Source of the DNA: Pseudomonas mendocina
GTDB lineage: Bacteria > Pseudomonadota > Gammaproteobacteria > Pseudomonadales > Pseudomonadaceae
Direction: 5' to 3'
DNA: 64,000 nt
Assembly (NCBI GenBank): GCA_037482215.1
Contig: CP148074.1
Location: 744,001-808,000, forward strand
Position numbers and translations under genes: made by a program. Shown piece after piece: positions 25,169-32,959 of the stretch (the stretch's first letter is position 1; every line of letters begins with the position of its first letter). Below the pieces are notes generated by a model. That model worked only from the letters and a program-made list of their open reading frames with translations, made no database searches and was not told the DNA's origin.

Positions 25169-26095
25169 ATGAATATCCAGCATGAGTCGTCTGCCCTCAA
25201 CCGCATTGATCTCAACCTGTTTCGGGTGTTCGAGGTGGTCTACCGCGAGCGCAACCTGACCCGTGCGGCCAGCCTGCTTTATTTAAGTCAGTCTGCCGTG
25301 AGTCATGCGCTGGCTCGGCTGCGCGAGCAACTGGGCGATCCTCTGTTTGTCCGTGAGGGGCGTGGTGTGGTGCCGACTGCGTTGGCGGAACAGCTGGCGC
25401 CGGTCATTCAGGACTCCCTCAATGGTTTGCGCCGCAGTTTGGGCAGTGCCCAGGGCTTTGACCCGAGCACGGATCGGCGGGTGTTCTGCCTGAACATGCC
25501 GGAGCAAATGGAGCCCCTGTTGCTGCCGCGTTTAGTGCAGCACTTTCGCAATGTTGCACCGCAGTTAGCGCTACGCAGCAGCAGCTTGCACTGGGCCGAT
25601 GTGCCAAGGGAGATGGCGGCGGGGCGGGTGGACCTGGCGGTGGAAATCACCCGGCCAACCGATAACGAGCTACGACATCGCCTATTGCTCAGTGATGAGT
25701 TTTGCGTGCTGGCCGGGCCGGATTTTGAAGGCGAGCTGACTGCCGAGCGCTATTTGGCAGCAGAGCATGTGGCGATTACCTCTCAGCGGCGTGGTATCTG
25801 TGCTGAGGATTTGGCGCTGGGGCATTTGGGCCTGACCCGCACGGTACGTCAGCATTGCCGTAATTATTTGTCTGCCGCTTTATTGGTGGCGCAGAGCGGA
25901 CTGTTACTGACGCTCAGCCGGGGTTATGCACAGCTGCTCAATCAGGGCGGCAGTAACCGGATATTGCCTTTACCGCTGGCGTTGCCGCCGATCACTCTGA
26001 GCATGTACTGGCTGCGCCAGAGTGAGGGCGATGCAGCGGGTGTCTGGTTGCGCGAGCAGGTGGCTGATCTGGCCCGCAGGATTCATCTGCAATAA
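25169..26095 (+). CDS. LysR-family transcriptional regulator
   Basis: A 308-residue regulator with an N-terminal winged helix-turn-helix (about 12-70: LNLFRVFEVVYRERNLTRAASLLYLSQSAVSHALARL, given in parts as LNLFRVF, LTRAASLLY and SQSAVSHALARL) and a C-terminal effector-binding domain (about 95-300). It is divergent from the ligase-carboxylase operon and is the obvious candidate regulator, probably responding to the acid or its CoA ester. It is the only regulator in the inserted 9-kb block. It ends at a bidirectional terminator shared with the amidohydrolase gene. Confidence 0.9.
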   Translation: MNIQHESSALNRIDLNLFRVFEVVYRERNLTRAASLLYLSQSAVSHALARLREQLGDPLFVREGRGVVPTALAEQLAPVIQDSLNGLRRSLGSAQGFDPSTDRRVFCLNMPEQMEPLLLPRLVQHFRNVAPQLALRSSSLHWADVPREMAAGRVDLAVEITRPTDNELRHRLLLSDEFCVLAGPDFEGELTAERYLAAEHVAITSQRRGICAEDLALGHLGLTRTVRQHCRNYLSAALLVAQSGLLLTLSRGYAQLLNQGGSNRILPLPLALPPITLSMYWLRQSEGDAAGVWLREQVADLARRIHLQ

Positions 26096-26096
26096 A

Positions 26097-26128
26097 CCTG
26101 TGCGCACGGCTTTTAGCGTGCGCACAGG
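26097..26128. terminator. bidirectional terminator between lysR and amidohydrolase gene
   Basis: A 12-bp perfect stem CCTGTGCGCACG / CGTGCGCACAGG with an 8-nt loop between two convergent genes; the minus-strand tail is TTTATT. Confidence 0.75.
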
Positions 26129-26134
26129 CTTGGG

Positions 26135-27466
26135 TCACTGTTTCAGCTGTTTGACGTACTCGGCGTAGCCCAATACAAACTCGATATGAGCGCGCACGCC
26201 TGTGACTAGGGTGTTCTCATCCAGCATGACGTTAGGTGAGTGCACCACGGGCGCGGTGCGCACATCCACATCGGGAGCGGTTTGCCCGAGCAGTACATAC
26301 ATGCCGGGAACCTTGTTGGCGAAATAAGCAAAGTCTTCACTGCCGGGCAGCGACTGGAACACCTCTTCAGCCCTGCCGTCGGAGGCCCGACTCATGGCCG
26401 GAGCCAGAGCGCGAGTGAGCTGCTCGGAGTTGATCGTCAGTGGCATCATCTCAACCACCTTGGTTTCAGCCTTAACGTGCTGGGCCGCAGCGGTTTTCTG
26501 CACCAGATCGGGCAACTCACTGGTGAGTGTGTGACGGATTTCGGCGTTGTCTGAGCGAATGGTGCCCTGCATTTCTACATCAGCCGGAATGATGTTGTTG
26601 GCGGTGCCCGCATGAATGCTGCCGACGGTGACTACACCCATGCCCTGGGTGATGTCGGCACGGCGGCTGACCAAGGTTTGCATGGCGTTGATGACGCTGG
26701 CGCTGGCTGTAATGGGGTCGGTTCCCAGCCAGGGCGCTGAGCCATGGGTTTGTGTGCCTTGAAGGCGAATGCGGAAGCTGTCGGAGCTGTTGAATGCGGT
26801 GCCGACCCGGTAGGTGATATGCCCGGTGTGGCTGGCACTGAGAACGTGCATGGCGAACATGGCCTGAATGCCGAAGCGCTCAATCACGCCTTCTTCAACC
26901 ATGCGTCGCGCCCCCCAGCTTGGGGCGCCTTCTGCGTAAATGTCGATATTCGAAGGGCCTTCCTCGGCGGGCTGGAAGACAAACACCACAGTACCCGACA
27001 CCTTATCTTTATGGGCGCTGAGGATTTTCGCCGCGCCGAGCAGCATGGCGGTGTGCCCATCGTGACCGCAGGCGTGCATCACATCCACGGTTTTGAAGAA
27101 GTAGTTGCCCTTAGCTTTGCTGGCGAACGGCAGGCCAGTGGCCTCTTTGATGGGCAGCGCATCCATATCGGCGCGCAGGCCAACGGTTGGTCCCGGTTGG
27201 CCACCTTTCAGAACGGCCACCACGCCGGTTCCGGCAATCCCGGTGTGAACCTCCAGGCCGAATTTGCGCAGGTGGTCGGCAACGAAGGCCGATGTTTCGT
27301 GCTCCTGGTTACCCAATTCGGGGTGTTCGTGCAAGTGGCGGCGCCACTGGATAACCTCATCAGCCTGAGCGTCGGCGGCCTGTTTGACCCAGTTGTTATC
27401 GGCATGGGCAACTAAGCTGGCAGCGCTCAAGGCGGCAATCAGCGCTAGGGCAGTCATTGTTTTCAT
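26135..27466 (-). CDS. exported M20-family amidohydrolase (hippurate/aminoacylase-like)
   Basis: A 443-residue metallohydrolase with a cleavable signal peptide (about 1-22), so it acts in the periplasm or outside. M20D features are visible: HLHEHPELGNQEHETS, GLRADMDALPI, the zinc motif HACGHDGHTAM, and FQPAEEGP with the catalytic Glu pair, then a dimerisation domain with GTFNSSDSFRI-type sequence. Relatives hydrolyse N-acyl or N-aroyl amino acids, giving a free acid. That acid could feed the neighbouring ligase-carboxylase operon, but this is speculation from position. The ATG at 27466 starts the signal peptide. Confidence 0.88.
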   Translation of the reverse strand: MKTMTALALIAALSAASLVAHADNNWVKQAADAQADEVIQWRRHLHEHPELGNQEHETSAFVADHLRKFGLEVHTGIAGTGVVAVLKGGQPGPTVGLRADMDALPIKEATGLPFASKAKGNYFFKTVDVMHACGHDGHTAMLLGAAKILSAHKDKVSGTVVFVFQPAEEGPSNIDIYAEGAPSWGARRMVEEGVIERFGIQAMFAMHVLSASHTGHITYRVGTAFNSSDSFRIRLQGTQTHGSAPWLGTDPITASASVINAMQTLVSRRADITQGMGVVTVGSIHAGTANNIIPADVEMQGTIRSDNAEIRHTLTSELPDLVQKTAAAQHVKAETKVVEMMPLTINSEQLTRALAPAMSRASDGRAEEVFQSLPGSEDFAYFANKVPGMYVLLGQTAPDVDVRTAPVVHSPNVMLDENTLVTGVRAHIEFVLGYAEYVKQLKQ

Positions 27467-27571
27467 GATGGAGAGCCTTTTTGTTATGGGCTGGAATCCA
27501 GCTCCGGGTGGCTCTACGCATTTTTCAGGTGCGACTGCACTGAGGGCCGGAACTGAAACGTCCGGACACCC

Positions 27572-27640
27572 TAATCAGGCGCTGGTGCAGCACGTATGAG
27601 ATCAATCTGAATGCGTCCAGGCATAAGGATGGACGCACAG
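27572..27640. repeat. 69-bp direct repeat, copy 1 (with internal hairpin)
   Basis: This copy is identical at 60 of 69 positions to 29031-29099 in the same orientation. It contains the perfect hairpin TGCGTCCA / TGGACGCA (27612-27619, 27630-27637). The two copies bracket the DUF2252 gene. Confidence 0.8.
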
Positions 27641-27685
27641 CGAACGGCTTAGCGCTCATTCCGCCAGCGTTGTTTGAGGACGCGC

Positions 27686-27710
27686 CGTAGGCCACAGCGG
27701 CTGGCCTACG
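27686..27710 (-). terminator. hairpin after DUF2252 gene
   Basis: A 9-bp perfect stem CGTAGGCCA / TGGCCTACG with a 7-nt loop, 18 nt downstream of the DUF2252 stop. No T-run. Confidence 0.45.
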
Positions 27711-27727
27711 CAAAGCGCTAGCTCGAT

Positions 27728-28920
27728 TTACTGTTGTAAGGCATAGCGCCGGCAGTGGTTGAGATAGCCTTCCTCATGCTTGCCGACTAACTGCACCACG
27801 CTGGTCCACAGCCACGACGGCGCGTCGAGGTTTTTGGAGCGATTGACCTGTAGGTCCGCCAGCCAGCGCAAGCGGGTAGCTCGATCCATCTGACGGGCAT
27901 GCGCCTCACCCACAACACGGGCCAGATAGCCGGCTGCTTGCACCACATCGCGTTGACTGAGTTGATCCAGTTCCAGCTTCATATCTTGCGGCAGCAGCTC
28001 GCGGACAAAAAGCCGTTATCCAGAAAGCGCGTACTGAGCATGCGCTCGCCCAGTGCAGGCGACAGGTGGCGGGCGCCTTCGAGAATGCGTTTGCCATTGT
28101 CACGCGGCATCTTTGCCCGCGCCGAGCGCGGCGCGGCGGCGCCCACGGCCTGCTTGATATCGATCAGGCAATACTCCTGCTCGTCTTCATCACCGACCCC
28201 TAACAGCACGGCGTAACGCAATAGGCCCAAGGAGCTGCAGCCCTTGACCCAGTACGCGCTATCGAGCAGTTCAACCCGCGCATCATTGGGGCGGCCTTTG
28301 AGTGACGTGACCAGCTTGTGCACATCATCCGAAGCGCACAGGGTTTTAATCGCACTGCGTTCCTTGTGCGACAGCGGCCAAAATTTCTTGCCAAGGGGGA
28401 TGGTCGGTTTGGCGTGCTCGATTCGCTCACGGGCCAAGTGCTTCCAGGTACGCTTAACCGCGCTGCGCATGCTCGACTTAACTTGCGGCGGGCGACTAGG
28501 CGGCTCATCGGGGCGATCCTCAAAGGCACTTTCGTAGCCGCGGATCATTTCCTCAAGCAGGTGGGCGGTGGTCACCCCCGGCAAGTCGGAGCCCCGTGCA
28601 GCGGTGGCCAGTGACAGCGCCAAACGGACCAAGTCATGCACCGGGTTGCCGATCACCGTTTGATCCATATCGCGGATATACACGTCGGTCTTACCCTCGC
28701 TGTTAGCCGTAGGCCCGAGGTTGCCGGCATGGCAGTCGCCACAAATCCAAATCGATGGACCTTGCGGCAAACGCCGACCCGACTGGCTGTGTAGCCATTC
28801 ATAAAACTGCACGGTGCTGCCACGTACATAGGCGTGGGCCGAACGGGCCATTTTTAAGTTACGTAAATGGGTGAGATGGGGCTGACGATCGGCGGGACGA
28901 GGAGGGGTCATAGTTGTCAC
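27728..28920 (-). pseudogene. DUF2252 family protein gene with a single-base frameshift
   Basis: The first frame (ATG 28920 to TGA at 27979) encodes 313 residues of a DUF2252 protein, a kinase-like fold family: ICGDCHAGNLG, DMDQTVIGNPVHDLVR and later VKGCSSLG are visible. The frame then ends in an unrelated tail. The missing C-terminal 84 residues continue in another frame (from ATG 27982). Adding one A to the five-A run at 28007-28011 restores a continuous product of roughly 397 residues (F-F-V-R-E-L-L). It may be a sequencing error, a true mutation, or two coupled products, since the stop and the second ATG overlap as ATGA. Function of the family is not established. Confidence 0.8.
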
Positions 28921-29030
28921 TCTGGGCTGGATAACTGTTGACCACTGTGCAGGCTAAAATGTTTCTAAATGATTCTGTTCTGTTGGTTAATTAGTATCTG
29001 GTTCAGGGCAGAAGAGCACAGTTGGCCCCT

Positions 29031-29099
29031 TAATCAGCCGCTGCTACCGCACGTAGGAGATCAATGTGGATGCGTCCAGCCATGAGGATGGACGCACAG
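29031..29099. repeat. 69-bp direct repeat, copy 2 (with internal hairpin)
   Basis: Second copy of the repeat at 27572-27640, 1459 bp away in the same orientation, with the same 8-bp hairpin arms (29071-29078 and 29089-29096). It ends 10 bp from the ispA stop codon. Confidence 0.8.
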
Positions 29100-29108
29100 G
29101 GGATGATG

Positions 29109-29996
29109 CTAGTTGCGGCGCTCGACGATATAGCGCGCCAAAGCCCGAAGCGGCTCGGCTTTGTCATCAAAAGCACTGAGCGCATCCAGCGCCTGATCGC
29201 GCAGTTCCAGCGCGTAGGCTTTGGCTGCATCCATGCCTAGCAGAGCGGGGTAGGTCGGCTTGTCGTTGGCCTCATCCTTGCCCTGGGTTTTGCCCAGCGT
29301 GGCGGTGTCGCTTTCCACGTCGAGGATGTCATCCTGCACTTGAAAGGCCAGACCGATGGCCTGTGCATAACGGTGCAAGGCGCTCAGGGCATGCTCGCTG
29401 GCAGCGCCGCTGGCCAGTGCGCCGAGGCGCACGCTGGCTTCGATCAGGGCGCCGGTTTTATGCCGGTGCATGACCTCCAGCGCGCTCTGATCGAGCTTGA
29501 TGCCGACCGAACCCAGGTCAATCGCCTGACCGCCTACCATCCCGGCAGGCCCGGCAGCATGGCTCAAGGTACTGAGCATGCTCAGGCGCACTTCGGCGTC
29601 GTGGGGGTTAGCTGCGGCATCAGCCAGTACCCCGAAGGCCACACTCTGCAAACCATCACCCGCAAGAATGGCGGTGGCTTCATCGAACGCGATGTGGGTA
29701 GTCGGCTGGCCGCGACGCAGATCGTCATCGTCCATGGCCGGAAGGTCGTCGTGCACCAGCGAGTATGCGTGGATTAACTCCACTGCGCAGGCGGCAGCAT
29801 TGGCTTTTTCCGCCTGCCCGCCTAAAGCTTCGCAAGCGGCGTACACCAGCAACGGGCGTACGCGTTTACCGCCATTGAACAGGCTGTAGCGCATGGCGTC
29901 ATAGAGCCGGTTCAGCTCACTGCGCGGGCTTTGCAGCAGGTGTTCGAGGGCTGCGTCAACGCGGCCCTGGCAAAGGGTTTGGTACGCTGCAATCAT
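29109..29996 (-). CDS. ispA: farnesyl diphosphate synthase
   Basis: A 295-residue all-helical prenyltransferase with the first aspartate-rich motif [14 protein letters not shown] and the second DDILD, plus GGKRVRPLL and QAIDLGS. It makes farnesyl diphosphate from IPP and DMAPP/GPP. The insertion between the second and third Asp of the first motif is typical of bacterial FPPS. The ATG at 29996 overlaps the xseB TGA (ATGA). In pseudomonads dxs normally follows directly; here it is displaced by the 20-29 kb block. Confidence 0.96.
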   Translation of the reverse strand: MIAAYQTLCQGRVDAALEHLLQSPRSELNRLYDAMRYSLFNGGKRVRPLLVYAACEALGGQAEKANAAACAVELIHAYSLVHDDLPAMDDDDLRRGQPTTHIAFDEATAILAGDGLQSVAFGVLADAAANPHDAEVRLSMLSTLSHAAGPAGMVGGQAIDLGSVGIKLDQSALEVMHRHKTGALIEASVRLGALASGAASEHALSALHRYAQAIGLAFQVQDDILDVESDTATLGKTQGKDEANDKPTYPALLGMDAAKAYALELRDQALDALSAFDDKAEPLRALARYIVERRN

Positions 29997-30235
29997 GCCT
30001 GCTGATCCGCATCAAAAGGTGCTTCTTCCAGCTCGCCGTTGCGCTCCATGAGGATCTGCACTTTCTGTTCAGCTTGAGCCAGTGCAGTCTGGCATTCGCG
30101 GGTCAGACGCACACCCTGCTCGAAGGCGGTCAGGGAGTCTTCCAGCGACAGCTCGCCAGTTTCCAGACGCTCGACCAGTGCTTGCAGGTCGGTCAGGGAT
30201 TGCTCGAAATCGAGCGCGGCTTTTTTGCGGGCCAT
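29993..30235 (-). CDS. xseB: exodeoxyribonuclease VII small subunit
   Basis: An 80-residue helical protein with the family pattern [26 protein letters not shown] in its first half (seen as [14 protein letters not shown] and GELSLEDSL) and [12 protein letters not shown]. It partners XseA in degrading single-stranded DNA. It is the first gene of the xseB-ispA pair, and a perfect TATAAT on the minus strand (30266-30271) may be its -10 box, although no good -35 is seen. Confidence 0.95.
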   Translation of the reverse strand: MARKKAALDFEQSLTDLQALVERLETGELSLEDSLTAFEQGVRLTRECQTALAQAEQKVQILMERNGELEEAPFDADQQA

Positions 30236-30265
30236 AACAGACTTCTCGGGAAAGGGATTGAGCAG

Positions 30266-30271
30266 ATTATA
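30266..30271 (-). promoter_or_regulatory. candidate -10 box of xseB-ispA
   Basis: Perfect TATAAT on the minus strand, 31 nt upstream of the xseB ATG. The -35 region is not convincing. Confidence 0.35.
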
Positions 30272-30318
30272 AAACGGGGGACACTAGCAGAGCCGCCCCA
30301 CACGGGCAAATCAGACCA

Positions 30319-30774
30319 TCAACCGGCACTGCCGTAACCTCGGGCCATCAAAACCGCCAGTGTGGGAATGATCAGCAACAGCAGCAGTTCAAGACGGATC
30401 ACCCACTTCACCCCAAGGGCTATATTGGCGCTGACCTGTGGAACACGCCCTGCCTTCAGCTCGTTGCGCCAGTTGATAAAGACAAAAGTCGGCAGGGCAG
30501 AGATAAGGCCCACCACGAGAAACAAGCCAAATTTGCTCAGAAACAGGCTGTTGTTCAGGTAATAACTCAACCCTTTTCCGTACCAGATTACTCGCGCCAG
30601 CCCGGTCATCAGCACCACCCCGGCAGCAACACCGTAGGACAAGTCGGTGATGATCAGACGGCGCCCACGGCTCAGCGTCAGCGGTTTGCTGAACAGCACG
30701 TATTCGGTGATCAACAAGGCCAGCAGGGCGAATACTGACAGGTAGTGCGCATACGCTACGGTTGCTTGGGTCAT
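30319..30774 (-). CDS. DUF2214 family membrane protein
   Basis: A 151-residue integral membrane protein with four TM segments (about 9-27, 47-66, 80-102 and 122-145). The polar loop TLSRGRRLIITDLSYG and the W-Y-G-K-G turn after TM2 are features of DUF2214. Its role is unknown. I start it at ATG 30774; the same frame is open further upstream but there overlaps the MATE gene in a non-membrane, arginine-rich reading. It is 17 bp downstream of the MATE gene on the same strand. Confidence 0.8.
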   Translation of the reverse strand: MTQATVAYAHYLSVFALLALLITEYVLFSKPLTLSRGRRLIITDLSYGVAAGVVLMTGLARVIWYGKGLSYYLNNSLFLSKFGLFLVVGLISALPTFVFINWRNELKAGRVPQVSANIALGVKWVIRLELLLLLIIPTLAVLMARGYGSAG

Positions 30775-30791
30775 GGGTGAGTTCTGCGTTG

Positions 30792-32144
30792 TCAGGCAGT
30801 GGCAGGCGGCGCAAACCACTGGTCGCGCCGGGTCAGCCGGTAAGCATAAGCGCCTAACGTCACGCTGCGAAGGGCCATAAAACTCAGGAATGCCAGCCAC
30901 AGCCCATGGTTGCCCAGCGGCTGCAAGGCCAGCGCTAAGGGCAGGCTCAGGAGCAGGGAGAGGACCATGGCATTGCGCATTTCCCGGGCGCGGGTGGCGC
31001 CGATAAACAGCCCGTCGAGCAGATAGCTCCAAACGCCAATCATGGGCAGCACGGCCAGATAGGGCAGGTAGATGTAGGCGGTGGCGCGCACGTCTTCCAT
31101 GGTGGTCTGCATTTGGATGAACCACTGCCCGCCAAACAGGAAGAACAGCGCAAACAGGGCGCTGGCCAGTACGGCCCAGCCACCGGCGACGATCAAGGTG
31201 CGGCGCAGTCCGTTACGGTCCCGGGCGCCCAGTGCATGGCCACACAGTGCCTCCAGTGCGTGGGCCAGACCGTCGAGTGCATAAGCCGCGAGCATCAAAC
31301 CATTGAGTATCAGCGAGTTGGCAGCAACGGTGGCATCACCCAGCCGGGTGCCTTGGACGGTGACCAAAAAGAACACGGATTGCAGGGCCAGGCTGCGGAT
31401 AAAGATGTCGCGGTTAACCGCCAGCAGCGGTCGCCAGTTCATCCAGCGCTTTAATGCTGTGACGTCCAGCGCCCCGCTGTAATTGCGCAAGGTTTTGCGT
31501 GCCAGCCACAGCCCCAGCAGCATGCCGCTCCACTCAGCGATCACGGATGACCATGCGGCCCCGGCTACACCCCAGTCGAAACCGAGTACGAACAGTACAT
31601 CCAATCCGGCGTTGGTCAGGTTAGTCGTCAGCAGAACTGCCAGCGGGCCTCGGGCATTTTGAGTGCCGAGTAACCAGCCGACCAGGGCGAAGGTAGTGAG
31701 TGCGGCAGGCAGGCCGAACAGGCGGATGTGCAGGTAAGTGCGTGCCTGATCATTCAGGTCGGCAGAGGGATTCATCAGGTTTAGGGCTGAGCCACTGAAC
31801 AGCAGCGCCAGTAGAATCAGCACAGCGGCAAATACGCCACCCAGCATTAAACCCTGTACCAGAACCTGACGCAGCGCGCTGCCGTCATTGCGTCCCGCAG
31901 CTTGCGCGCTGAAGCCCGTGGTGCCCATGCGCAGAAAGCCCACGACCCACGTCAGCAGGGTGTACAGGCTGCCGCCCACGGCTACCGCCGCTAACTGATG
32001 GGCATGGGGCAGGCGACCGATCACCGCACTGTCCACCAGCGCCACCATGGGCACAGAAAGGTTGCTCAGAATCATCGGCGCAGCCAGCGCCCATACCCGT
32101 TTGTGGGTGGGGGCGTGCTGCCAGGCTTCACGGAGGGCGTTCAT
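30792..32144 (-). CDS. MATE-family efflux transporter, DinF-like
   Basis: A 450-residue membrane transporter with twelve predicted TM segments and two homologous halves. The first helix contains WALAAPMILSNLSVPMVALVDSAVIG, in parts WALAAPMILSNLS and ALVDSAVIGRL, typical of the DinF branch. These antiporters use Na+ or H+ to export cationic drugs or metabolites. Start choice: ATG 32144 aligns with the usual MATE N-terminus; an ATG at 32162 would add six residues. It is probably cotranscribed with the DUF2214 gene. Confidence 0.9.
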   Translation of the reverse strand: MNALREAWQHAPTHKRVWALAAPMILSNLSVPMVALVDSAVIGRLPHAHQLAAVAVGGSLYTLLTWVVGFLRMGTTGFSAQAAGRNDGSALRQVLVQGLMLGGVFAAVLILLALLFSGSALNLMNPSADLNDQARTYLHIRLFGLPAALTTFALVGWLLGTQNARGPLAVLLTTNLTNAGLDVLFVLGFDWGVAGAAWSSVIAEWSGMLLGLWLARKTLRNYSGALDVTALKRWMNWRPLLAVNRDIFIRSLALQSVFFLVTVQGTRLGDATVAANSLILNGLMLAAYALDGLAHALEALCGHALGARDRNGLRRTLIVAGGWAVLASALFALFFLFGGQWFIQMQTTMEDVRATAYIYLPYLAVLPMIGVWSYLLDGLFIGATRAREMRNAMVLSLLLSLPLALALQPLGNHGLWLAFLSFMALRSVTLGAYAYRLTRRDQWFAPPATA

Positions 32145-32228
32145 CCAGTCTGCTCTAACCATAAAAACGCCAGTTTAGAGGGCTTGGATGACGAAAGGTT
32201 GATTAACTGTGTTCGCTGGGATCAGTGG

Positions 32229-32771
32229 TCAGTCCGGCTGTGTGTCAGGGATCAGATTAAGCAAGTCTGTGGACCCCGGATCAATGCCCATCTGATACAG
32301 CAAGGTAGTAGCCTGCCCCCGGTGATGGGTCTGGTGATTGAAAACGTGCGTCAATAAGGCATACAGGTTACGGGTGGACTGGATGCCCTTCATGTTGGCG
32401 TAGGACATTTCGTCATTTAGAACTTCTACAGGTAGGTCATCGACAAAGCGGATGATCAGCCTATCCAGCCAGACGCGGTATTCCTGTAACGCTCTCAGGT
32501 CGGTGTAAAACAGGGTGTCGAGACGGTTTGGAGCCGGGATGTTGGTGAGCTCACTAAGCAGAGTGGCACAGGCTGGATGGTAGGCTATGCGCTTAAGCCA
32601 GATGGTGTCTGCCACTGCAAGGTGATTCAGGGTGCCAAACAGCGAGCCGAAAAATGCGCCTTGGTCCGCTTTGAGCTGTTCTTCGCTTAATTGTGACGCA
32701 CTGGTGTAGAGCTTCTGGTTCATCCACTGGTTGTACTCGGCCAGCAATTTTAGGTGCTCGATGCTGTTCAT
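32229..32771 (-). CDS. DinB/YfiT-family protein
   Basis: A 180-residue four-helix-bundle protein. The three metal ligands expected in DinB proteins are visible: His in GTLNHLAVADTIW (about residue 50) and two in the C-terminal VFNHQTHHRGQ motif (about residues 143-147). Members bind Zn or Ni and some are thiol-dependent transferases. The specific thiol and substrate are unknown here. It is monocistronic, between the MATE gene and the divergent alpha-2-macroglobulin gene. Confidence 0.87.
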   Translation of the reverse strand: MNSIEHLKLLAEYNQWMNQKLYTSASQLSEEQLKADQGAFFGSLFGTLNHLAVADTIWLKRIAYHPACATLLSELTNIPAPNRLDTLFYTDLRALQEYRVWLDRLIIRFVDDLPVEVLNDEMSYANMKGIQSTRNLYALLTHVFNHQTHHRGQATTLLYQMGIDPGSTDLLNLIPDTQPD

Positions 32772-32959
32772 GGCGGGACCTTGGTATGTGTGAGGGTAGC
32801 CTTTCCTGTCTTTCTAATGCTGGCGAAACAATGCACAGCCATTGCTTAGACTGTCACCTCTACGCTGGCTGAACCAGCGTGCTGTTGCTCTATAAAAACG
32901 CAACTTGAGTCGACTATAGTGTCGACACTTTATTTAGAGCCTCCGCGGAGTTCGTAGCG

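Noticed and set aside
28001..28016. Programmed -1 frameshifting at the DUF2252 A-run
   Set aside because: The coding-strand heptamer C-TTT-TTG does not fit the X-XXY-YYZ pattern, and no stimulatory structure was identified; error or mutation is simpler.
27572..29099. The 69-bp repeats as insertion-sequence ends
   Set aside because: They are direct rather than inverted, and the enclosed gene is not a transposase.
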